A stretch of 5,444 nucleotides of DNA, from the NCBI GenBank assembly GCA_030596365.1, contig JAUVKG010000217.1:1-5444 (forward strand), read 5' to 3'. Source of the DNA: Chlamydiota bacterium. Lineage in GTDB: Bacteria > Auribacterota > UBA3054 > B51-G9. How positions within the stretch are numbered: position 1 is the stretch's first letter; each line of letters opens with the position of its first letter. Made by a program: the position numbers and the translations under genes. Shown one piece after another: positions 1 to 4,640 of the stretch. Under the pieces are notes generated by a model. That model searched no databases. It was not told where the DNA came from and saw only the letters and a list, made by a program, of their open reading frames with translations.

Positions 1-915
1 GCGCGACCATTTTGATTCGTCATAAGCAGGATCGTCAACTTTAATACTGAATGTTTTGACATTCTTTGACGGCATTGCGCGGCACATCATCGCGACAATG
101 AGACTTGAATCAACTCCTCCGCTCAAAAACACTCCGAGAGGGACATCGGAAATAAGACGCTTTTTAACGGCCCGGTAAAGAATTTCATCAACCATTTCTA
201 TCCAGTCTTTTTCCGGACGGGGTTCGATTTTTTCAGGGAAAGTGTATTTCCAATATTGAACAGGGGAGCCGATAATTCCTTTTTCAATTACAAGATAATG
301 TCCTTCAGGGATTTTTTTTACATTCTCGAAAATTGAACGCGGAGTTAGAACGTATGAATATAATAAATACTGCTGCAAAGCTACCTGGTCAATTCCGGTT
401 GTTAGCGCAGGGTGTTCAAGCAGAACTTTCATCTCCGAACCAAAAACAAAATGTTCCGATGAGTCAAAATAATAAAGCGGCTTTTTACCCGCACGGTCGC
501 GTGCGATAATTAATTTATCTTTTTGTTGATCGTAAACTGCTACGGCAAACATTCCGTCAAGATATTTTGCGAAATTGTCACCGTATTCCTGATAAAGGTG
601 AACAACCACTTCGGTATCTGTATTTGTATAAAAATTATGACCTTTAACAACTAATTTTTCGCGAAGTTCTTTAAAATTATATATTTCTCCGTTAAGAACT
701 GTCCAGATTTCTTCCGCTTCATCGTGGATTGGCTGATGACCTGTTGAAAGATCAATTATGCTTAAGCGGCGCATGGCGAGTGCGGTATTTTTATAAAAAT
801 ATTCACCGGCGTCATCGGGACCCCGATGAAACATTTTATTATTCATATTATTGAGGATTTTTTTATAATCACCCAACATATTTTTTTTATCGATAAATCC
901 GCAAATTCCGCACAT
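1..915 (-). CDS. asnB: Asparagine synthetase B, glutamine-hydrolysing (N-terminal 305 residues; 3' end outside window)
   Basis: The enzyme makes asparagine from aspartate, glutamine and ATP in the cytoplasm. Reading leftward from ATG at 915, the protein begins MCGICGF, so Cys2 becomes the N-terminal nucleophile of a class II (Ntn) glutaminase domain. Family signatures follow: HRGPDD (30-35), RRLSIIDLS (49-57), NGEIYN (75-80), DGMFA (120-124), ARDRAGKKPLYY (138-149) and GSEMK (160-164). The synthetase domain then opens with the PP-loop SGGVDSS (265-271), which binds ATP, and FSIKVDDPAYDES (289-301). The reading frame is open to position 1. The family is usually about 600-650 residues, so roughly half is missing because of the window edge, not a mutation. 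No Shine-Dalgarno sequence is visible, but MCGI fixes the start. Paralogues of this type also act as amidotransferases in capsule or exopolysaccharide clusters. Which role applies cannot be decided without the left-hand neighbours. Confidence 0.95.
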   Translation of the reverse strand, partial: MCGICGFIDKKNMLGDYKKILNNMNNKMFHRGPDDAGEYFYKNTALAMRRLSIIDLSTGHQPIHDEAEEIWTVLNGEIYNFKELREKLVVKGHNFYTNTDTEVVVHLYQEYGDNFAKYLDGMFAVAVYDQQKDKLIIARDRAGKKPLYYFDSSEHFVFGSEMKVLLEHPALTTGIDQVALQQYLLYSYVLTPRSIFENVKKIPEGHYLVIEKGIIGSPVQYWKYTFPEKIEPRPEKDWIEMVDEILYRAVKKRLISDVPLGVFLSGGVDSSLIVAMMCRAMPSKNVKTFSIKVDDPAYDESKWSR

Positions 916-920
916 TATAA

Positions 921-975
921 TTTGAAAATTGGTTAATTTAGCAATTTGGAAATTTAGTAATCCAATAATTAGGTA
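921..975. repeat. Degenerate AT-rich short repeat upstream of asnB
   Basis: Between the asnB start and the 7-bp repeat lies a stretch of imperfect units around AATTTAG and AATTTGG, recurring about every 8-9 bases. It forms part of the untranslated leader of asnB if the minus-strand promoter at 1012-1040 is used. The units are too diverged to give a clean period, and no coding potential is seen. Confidence 0.35.
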
Positions 976-982
976 AATGTTA

Positions 983-1003
983 CCAACTACGAACTACCAA
1001 CTA
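983..1003. repeat. 7-bp tandem repeat, three units
   Basis: The units are CCAACTA (983-989), CGAACTA (990-996) and CCAACTA (997-1003). On the minus strand this reads TAGTTGG, TAGTTCG, TAGTTGG. It lies in the predicted leader of asnB. The repeat is seen directly in the sequence; no function is assigned. Confidence 0.75.
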
Positions 1004-1011
1004 TAATATAG

Positions 1012-1040
1012 ATTCTATCATAATCAATGTAGAAATTCAA
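1012..1040 (-). promoter_or_regulatory. Predicted sigma70-like promoter for asnB
   Basis: On the minus strand a -35 box TTGAAT (1040-1035) and a -10 box TAGAAT (1017-1012) are separated by 17 bases. They match the consensus at 4 of 6 and 5 of 6 positions. Transcription would start near 1005 and give a leader of about 90 nt. The -35 directly abuts the -35 of the plus-strand promoter for pfp. Confidence 0.45.
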
Positions 1041-1069
1041 TTGACAAATTTTTACTTAAATGTTATTCT
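1041..1069 (+). promoter_or_regulatory. Predicted sigma70-like promoter for pfp
   Basis: A perfect -35 box TTGACA (1041-1046) is followed after 17 bases by TATTCT (1064-1069), which matches TATAAT at 4 of 6 positions. Transcription would start near 1076 and leave a leader of about 100 nt before the phosphofructokinase start at 1180. That leader contains the 9-bp tandem repeat. Confidence 0.6.
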
Positions 1070-1119
1070 TTTAACGAAACAATTTAATCAACAAATTTAC
1101 GTCTTGAAAAAAATGCAAA

Positions 1120-1155
1120 TATGTCCAATATGTCCTATCCGTCCAATATGTCTAA
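1120..1155. repeat. 9-bp tandem repeat, four units, in the pfp leader
   Basis: The units are TATGTCCAA (1120-1128), TATGTCCTA (1129-1137), TCCGTCCAA (1138-1146) and TATGTCTAA (1147-1155). The core GTCC(A/T)A repeats exactly every 9 bases, a multiple of three, so open frames run through it. It could be a neutral mini-satellite or part of a leader peptide; the sequence does not decide. Confidence 0.8.
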
Positions 1156-1183
1156 TTCCAATAACACCGAAATAATTCTATGA
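1121..1183 (+). CDS. Possible 20-residue leader peptide overlapping the pfp start
   Basis: An ATG at 1121 opens a 20-codon frame, MSNMSYPSNMSNSNNTEIIL, whose TGA stop (1181-1183) overlaps the pfp ATG (1180-1182) as ATGA. That geometry is typical of translational coupling, and pfp has no visible Shine-Dalgarno sequence of its own. Against it, the frame lacks a ribosome-binding site and most of it is simply the translation of the 9-bp repeat. It is listed as a candidate only. Confidence 0.2.
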   Translation: MSNMSYPSNMSNSNNTEIIL

Positions 1184-2454
1184 AAAACGCTATCGTTGCT
1201 CAATCAGGTGGACCATCACCCGTAATTAATTCTTCACTGCAAGGTGTAATTGAAGCCTGCCGTGATTGTCCCGATTCTATCGGAACTCTTTTTGGTTCGT
1301 TTCACGGAATTGAAGGTATTTTAACAGAAAATATTTTCAGCCTTTCAGAACAAAAATCTGAAGAAGTTGCATTACTACGCACGACTCCCGCTTCCGGTGT
1401 TGTTGGAACCTGCCGCTACAAACTTAATGAGCATCAAACGGAAGATTTTGAAAGAATAATCGATGTTTTTCTCGCGCATAACATTGGCTATTTCTTTTAC
1501 ATTGGCGGAAATGATTCTATGGACACGGCAAACAAAGTATCCGAACTTGCTAAACGGAAAGGTGTGGAACTTATCGCTGCAGGCATTCCAAAAACTATTG
1601 ATAATGACATTGGTGACACAGAGTTTACAATAATCGATCATACACCCGGATATGGCAGCGCGGCACGTTATTGGGCAAGCATAATTCAAAATACAAATCA
1701 GGAAAATAATGGAATGTGCCCTTCGGAATGCGTTTCCGTCTTTCAGGCAATGGGAAGAAAAGCAGGCTTCATTCCCGCAGCTGCCAGACTTGCCGACCCG
1801 AATCGCGAACTTCCAATCCAACTGTATTTGACAGAAGCACATCATAATTTAGAATCTCTTGCGGAAAATGTGAACAAAAAATTACGCGAAGCAGGTCGCT
1901 GCATCGTTGTTGTCAGTGAAGGTTTTGATTGCGGTTCACTCGGAGAAGCGCGTGACGGTTTCGGACATATTGAATACGGCGCAAGCAGAACTACTGTCGC
2001 ACAGGTCGTTACAAATTATTTGAATGATGTTGGATTAAGCGTTCGCGGACAGGCTACCGGCCAGGTTCCCGGCGTGCTTCAGCGTTCAACTTCTATTTAC
2101 GCATCAACAGTTGACGCGAAAGAAGCTTACGAAGTCGGTAGAAAAGCTGTTGAAATAGCTTTGAAAGACGGTAGTGGATGGATGGCAACAATTTTACGCA
2201 AACAATCGAAACATTATGAAATCTATTACGATAAAGTTCCGCTCGATATTGTCGCTAATTCAGAAAGATGTTTACCAAAAAACTGGCTGTCGGATGATGG
2301 GCTGGATGTAACAGATGATTTTGTAAAATACGCGCAGCCGTTAATTGGAAATGAGTGGCCGGCAATTCCGATTGAAAATGGGATTCAGAGATTCGCCAGG
2401 TTTGATATTCGTTGTGTGGAGAAAAAACTCAAGGAATACATCCCGATAAAGTAA
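1180..2454 (+). CDS. pfp: PPi-dependent 6-phosphofructokinase (diphosphate--fructose-6-phosphate 1-phosphotransferase)
   Basis: This cytoplasmic glycolytic enzyme interconverts fructose 6-phosphate plus PPi with fructose 1,6-bisphosphate plus Pi. The 424 residues cover the whole phosphofructokinase fold. They include the N-terminal phosphate-binding loop QSGGPSPVIN (8-17), YIGGNDSMD (107-115), PKTIDND (137-143), TPGYGSAAR (155-163), MGR (191-193), SEGF (246-249) and PGVLQRS (297-303). Two residues mark PPi rather than ATP use: Asp112 (in GGND, where ATP enzymes have Gly) and Lys138 (in PKTIDND, where ATP enzymes have PGTIDND). Asp141 is the expected catalytic base. The length agrees with the roughly 400-420-residue PPi-PFK group. 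The ATG at 1180 is supported by the family N-terminus although no ribosome-binding site precedes it. It is transcribed divergently from asnB and probably alone, because hairpin repeats follow immediately. Confidence 0.93.
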   Translation: MKNAIVAQSGGPSPVINSSLQGVIEACRDCPDSIGTLFGSFHGIEGILTENIFSLSEQKSEEVALLRTTPASGVVGTCRYKLNEHQTEDFERIIDVFLAHNIGYFFYIGGNDSMDTANKVSELAKRKGVELIAAGIPKTIDNDIGDTEFTIIDHTPGYGSAARYWASIIQNTNQENNGMCPSECVSVFQAMGRKAGFIPAAARLADPNRELPIQLYLTEAHHNLESLAENVNKKLREAGRCIVVVSEGFDCGSLGEARDGFGHIEYGASRTTVAQVVTNYLNDVGLSVRGQATGQVPGVLQRSTSIYASTVDAKEAYEVGRKAVEIALKDGSGWMATILRKQSKHYEIYYDKVPLDIVANSERCLPKNWLSDDGLDVTDDFVKYAQPLIGNEWPAIPIENGIQRFARFDIRCVEKKLKEYIPIK

Positions 2455-2455
2455 C

Positions 2456-2511
2456 ATAAGCTTCCAGCTTATGGAGTAATGGAAAAGTAGAATAAGCTTC
2501 CAGCTTATGGA
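2456..2511. repeat. Duplicated 20-bp hairpin-forming repeat after pfp
   Basis: The 20-mer ATAAGCTTCCAGCTTATGGA occurs at 2456-2475 and again, identical, at 2492-2511, 36 bp apart. Each copy is a small hairpin: ATAAGC, loop TTCCA, GCTTAT. The first copy extends to a 7-bp stem (2455-2461 with 2467-2473). The first stem begins right after the pfp stop codon. No T-tract follows either copy, so these are not standard intrinsic terminators. They could protect the 3' end of the mRNA or be a dispersed genomic repeat. Confidence 0.8.
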
Positions 2512-2532
2512 TTATTGGATTATTGGATTAAT
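2509..2532. repeat. 8-bp tandem repeat, three units
   Basis: GGATTATT (2509-2516), GGATTATT (2517-2524) and GGATTAAT (2525-2532) follow the second hairpin repeat and share its last bases. A long but compositionally poor open frame (2515-2760) starts inside this repeat and is not considered a gene. Confidence 0.75.
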
Positions 2533-2595
2533 TCCCCCTTTTCAATCTACCAAAAATGTCGTTTTAATAAACTTGACACAATTTGTAAAAGAGGG

Positions 2596-2624
2596 TTGAC
2601 ATATATTTTAAAATATAGTAAAGT
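2596..2624 (+). promoter_or_regulatory. Predicted promoter of the PEP-CTERM protein gene, with palindromic spacer
   Basis: TTGACA (2596-2601) and TAAAGT (2619-2624) are separated by 17 bases. Sixteen of those, TATATTTTAAAATATA (2602-2617), form a perfect palindrome. Another TTGACA lies at 2573-2578 but has no -10 at a suitable distance. Transcription from about 2631 would give a leader of roughly 180 nt. In the rest of 2533-2808 I see only AT-rich sequence and one orphan Shine-Dalgarno-like AAGGAG (2726-2731) without a start codon. Confidence 0.5.
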
Positions 2625-2794
2625 TATATTAATGTTTGCTTTTGTTTGTTTAAAACACAACAGCAACCGTCGTTTAAATCCAAAATTCAAAAATAATGTG
2701 GATGATTATTATTTAAATTATAATCAAGGAGATAAATTATCAAAAGTATTCGTATTTTAATGTTTTATAATAACTGAAAAAATTTAACAAAAAA

Positions 2795-2800
2795 AAGGAG
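2795..2800 (+). promoter_or_regulatory. Ribosome-binding site that fixes the TTG start at 2809
   Basis: AAGGAG lies 8 bases before TTG at 2809. It is followed directly by a classic signal-peptide N-terminus (MKKLIILL). It is the strongest Shine-Dalgarno sequence in front of any gene here and supports a non-ATG start. Confidence 0.8.
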
Positions 2801-2808
2801 ACAAAAAA

Positions 2809-3828
2809 TTGAAAAAACTTATCATACTTTTATCTACTATATTTCTCGCGTGTCCTTCATTCGCTTTAATGGACTTCGGCTCTGAGGAAATTGTTCAGGC
2901 AGCCGGAACTGATATTGATGTCGGTAGTTATTCCGTTCCGTCCTTTTTTGATTGGAATAACGATGGACTGGATGATCTGATTATCGGTGACAGTTCAGGA
3001 AAAGTCAGGGTCTTTCTGAACAACGGAACTACCGTTGTACCCGCTTTTAACAATTACTTTTTCGCGCAGGCGGACGGAAGCGATTTACAGGTCATTCCAA
3101 GTGGCTGTCTCGGTTCTTTTCCACGAATTGTTTATTGGGATGAGGATTCTAAAAAAGATCTTCTAGTAGGCTCAGGAACAGGAACAATTTCAATTTTTCT
3201 TGGCATAGGTGAAGACAATAATCCGGTGTTTGGTGCCGGGAATTTTGTGCAGGCAAATTCTTCAGACATTTCCGTTGGCTACAGGGCAACCTCTATTTTT
3301 GAGGATTGGAACAATGACGGAAATAATGATTTAATTGTTGGCGCTTTTGATGGAAAAATTCATCTTTTCATTAATGATTCAACAAATTTAATACCTGACT
3401 TTCAATCAGAAAGTTTCGCTTATATGGGAAGTTCGGTTCTAACTGTTTCTTCCGGTCGCTCCAGCCCGATTTTTTATGATTTTGACTGCGATGGTAAGAA
3501 AGATTTGATTGCAGGTAATACTGACGGACAACTCCTGTTTTATAAAAATACCAACACAGTCGAAAATCCCGTGTTCTCAAATAATGTTGCTCTTACATCA
3601 CTTGGGATACCTATTCACTTACCCGGTTCACCGCGTTCCCGTCCTTCTTTTTGTGATTGGGACAATAATGCTTTCGTAGATGTTTTAATTGGTGCTGCCG
3701 ATGGGAAAGTATATCTTTATCGTGGTATTCCTGAACCTTCTATGTTTATCGTTTTTTTATTGCTATTCACATTTTTTCAAAACAAAATAAATTTTGTTGA
3801 AAAAGTACGCTATTTGGACCCCAAATAA
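2809..3828 (+). CDS. Secreted FG-GAP/VCBS repeat protein with PEP-CTERM sorting tail
   Basis: This is an exported, probably surface-attached protein of unknown specific function, 339 residues long. Residues 1-19 form a signal peptide (MKK, hydrophobic core, cleavage likely after SFA). Five repeats of about 58-60 residues follow (cores near 41-71, 103-132, 160-190, 218-247, 277-306). Each is built on DWNNDGxxDLIVG-x-DGK-hydrophobic strand, with Asp/Asn positions typical of calcium-binding FG-GAP/VCBS blades (Asp48, Asp52, Asp55; Asp166, Asp170, Asp174; Asp224, Asp228, Asp232). Together they suggest a beta-propeller. The end has IPEP (307-310), a hydrophobic stretch (312-323) and Lys/Arg residues, matching the tripartite PEP-CTERM signal that exosortase processes. 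The tail is unusual: there is no compact Arg cluster after the membrane segment, and it runs on for some 15 residues (NKINFVEKV to RYLDPK). A MITE-like element lies 25 bp after the stop. No exosortase is encoded in the window. Confidence 0.85.
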   Translation: MKKLIILLSTIFLACPSFALMDFGSEEIVQAAGTDIDVGSYSVPSFFDWNNDGLDDLIIGDSSGKVRVFLNNGTTVVPAFNNYFFAQADGSDLQVIPSGCLGSFPRIVYWDEDSKKDLLVGSGTGTISIFLGIGEDNNPVFGAGNFVQANSSDISVGYRATSIFEDWNNDGNNDLIVGAFDGKIHLFINDSTNLIPDFQSESFAYMGSSVLTVSSGRSSPIFYDFDCDGKKDLIAGNTDGQLLFYKNTNTVENPVFSNNVALTSLGIPIHLPGSPRSRPSFCDWDNNAFVDVLIGAADGKVYLYRGIPEPSMFIVFLLLFTFFQNKINFVEKVRYLDPK

Positions 3829-3847
3829 CTTGTTCATCAAATTTTAT

Positions 3848-3853
3848 TATCTA
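3848..3853. repeat. Left copy of 6-bp flanking direct repeat (TATCTA)
   Basis: TATCTA directly precedes the left terminal inverted repeat. The same six bases occur at 4031-4036 directly after the right one, as expected for a target-site duplication made on insertion. Confidence 0.7.
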
Positions 3854-4030
3854 GTGCCTGACCGAAAACCCCTCAATTCGCATTTTCGACCGGAATACCG
3901 GTGCCGCCTCTTTTGGTGTCATGCCATTTCAAATCCTGCATCCATGCCCCAAGGCATGCAAACAGGATTTGAAGCATCCTGCCTTCCAAAATAGGCGGCA
4001 TGCAAAAACAAGAGGTTTTCGGTCAGACAC
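3854..4030. mobile_element. MITE-like non-autonomous element, 177 bp
   Basis: The ends are 17-bp inverted repeats with one mismatch: GTGCCTGACCGAAAACC (3854-3870) and the complement of 4014-4030, GTGTCTGACCGAAAACC. Nested inside are further inverted pairs: 3903-3916 with 3986-3999 (14 bp, one mismatch), 3928-3938 with 3963-3973 (11 bp, perfect) and an apical hairpin CATGCC-CCAA-GGCATG (3943-3958). A smaller ACCGG-AATA-CCGGT hairpin sits in the left arm (3889-3902). No transposase is encoded, and the open frame crossing it is an artefact. It is more GC-rich than its flanks, which fits foreign origin. The family is not recognised; an IS with matching ends elsewhere in the genome would be the mobiliser. 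The large structure between two plus-strand genes may also stop or attenuate transcription. Confidence 0.75.
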
Positions 4031-4036
4031 TATCTA
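4031..4036. repeat. Right copy of 6-bp flanking direct repeat (TATCTA)
   Basis: These bases are identical to 3848-3853 and directly abut the right inverted repeat, which defines the right boundary of the inserted element. Confidence 0.7.
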
Positions 4037-4066
4037 ACTTTTTCGAGTGCGGCATGCTTAACCCGC

Positions 4067-4095
4067 TTGACATCAATGCACAAAAATGCTATTAT
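4067..4095 (+). promoter_or_regulatory. Near-consensus sigma70 promoter of the HTH/Fic operon
   Basis: A perfect TTGACA (4067-4072) and TATTAT (4090-4095, 5 of 6) are separated by the optimal 17 bases, making this the strongest promoter in the window. Transcription would begin near 4102, inside the first operator-like repeat. A repressor bound there would block initiation. Such strong, self-repressed promoters are usual for antitoxin-first operons. Confidence 0.75.
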
Positions 4096-4096
4096 A

Positions 4097-4179
4097 TTAA
4101 GGTAATGACCTGAAATAAGCATTAGTATTTTAAAGTAATAGCCTTAAAATAATAAAATAACTTTAAGGTAATAGCCTTA
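4097..4179. promoter_or_regulatory. Three operator-like repeats at 33-bp pitch before the HTH gene
   Basis: Near-identical boxes TTAAGGTAATGACCTGA (4097-4113), TTAAAGTAATAGCCTTA (4130-4146) and TTAAGGTAATAGCCTTA (4163-4179) start exactly 33 bp apart. Each core is an imperfect palindrome of the form AAGGnnATnnCCTT. The 33-bp pitch is close to three helical turns, so bound dimers would lie on nearly the same face of the DNA. Box 1 overlaps the predicted transcription start. Box 3 contains the only AAGG ribosome-binding candidate (4165-4168) and touches the ATG at 4179. The likely ligand is the HTH protein encoded just downstream; this is inferred from position and symmetry. Confidence 0.7.
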
Positions 4180-4640
4180 TGAACTCAAAACAAAAACTTA
4201 TTATCGAACAAGTTGATAAAAAACTTCTCGAATTTAAATCCGTGCAAAACAGCGTTATTCCACCTAAAGGATGGATATATTCTATTAGAACAGCCTTGAA
4301 AATGTCGATGAGGCAATTAGGGAATAAGTTAAATATAACTGCACAAAGTATAAAAGAGATTGAAGAACGGGAAGAAATTGGTTCAATAACTATTAAATCT
4401 TTAAGAGAAGCCGGCGCTGTTTTAGGAATGAAATTAGTTTATGGTTTTGTTCCTCATAATGAAAAAATAGAAGAAATTATAGATAAACGCGCGATGGAAT
4501 TGGCGAGGGAAATTGTTTTAAGAACTTCGCAATCAATGAAACTTGAAGACCAGGAAAATAAACAGGAACGTTTGGAAATTGCAATCAGTGATAAAGCAAA
4601 TGAAATTAAGGACAAAATGCCAAAATACTTATGGGACTAA
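4179..4640 (+). CDS. Xre-type HTH protein, mobile mystery protein A family (putative antitoxin/autorepressor)
   Basis: This is a 153-residue DNA-binding protein. A helical N-terminus (1-27) leads into PPKGWIYSIRTALKMS (28-43). A helix-turn-helix follows (about 43-63: QLGNKLNITAQSIKEIEE, with the recognition helix near 54-62). Next comes GSITIKSLREAGAVLGMKLVYGFVP (68-92), which matches the conserved 'itl.tL..aa..l...lvYa.vP' pattern of the mobile mystery protein A family (TIGR02612). The C-terminal third (95-146) is a charged helix. That family is characteristically found next to mobile mystery protein B, and the next gene here is such a protein, overlapping by 10 bp. The order, overlap and upstream operators suggest that it represses the operon and may neutralise the Fic protein. 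The inhibitory (S/T)xxxE(G/N) motif of classical Fic antitoxins is not seen in it. Family recognition is from memory of the pattern. Confidence 0.82.
   Translation: MNSKQKLIIEQVDKKLLEFKSVQNSVIPPKGWIYSIRTALKMSMRQLGNKLNITAQSIKEIEEREEIGSITIKSLREAGAVLGMKLVYGFVPHNEKIEEIIDKRAMELAREIVLRTSQSMKLEDQENKQERLEIAISDKANEIKDKMPKYLWD

Noticed and set aside
1375..1845. 156-codon open frame on the minus strand
   Set aside because: It lies wholly inside pfp on the opposite strand, and its translation is rich in Cys, Ile and Ser with no domain pattern. It is an antisense shadow.
2455..2511. Hairpins after pfp as an intrinsic terminator
   Set aside because: The stems are AT-containing and neither is followed by a T-run, so the standard terminator pattern is not met.
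2515..2760. 81-codon open frame on the plus strand
   Set aside because: It starts at a TTG inside the 8-bp repeat, has no ribosome-binding site, runs across the predicted promoter of the next gene, and has a low-complexity AT-driven composition.
2726..2775. AAGGAG followed at the right distance by ATC AAA AGT (a possible lost ATG start)
   Set aside because: A short frame of about 12 codons with ATC where ATG would be expected could be a dead leader peptide. One base change is the only evidence, so it is not listed as a gene.
2842..2856. Lipoprotein signal (FLAC) in the PEP-CTERM protein
   Set aside because: The residues before Cys15 do not fit the lipobox well (Phe at -3, Leu at -2), and a standard cleavage after SFA (residue 19) is a better fit.
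3371..3580. 69-codon open frame on the minus strand
   Set aside because: It is antisense to the repeat region of the PEP-CTERM protein gene and has no start signal or recognisable pattern.
3794..3994. 66-codon open frame overlapping the PEP-CTERM gene end and the inserted element
   Set aside because: It is mostly the translation of the inverted-repeat element and lacks a ribosome-binding site. Copies of such frames are expected wherever the element inserts.
3854..4030. CRISPR array or riboswitch reading of the repeat-rich segment
   Set aside because: The repeats are inverted and nested, not direct and regularly spaced, and flanking target duplication explains them better as a transposable element.
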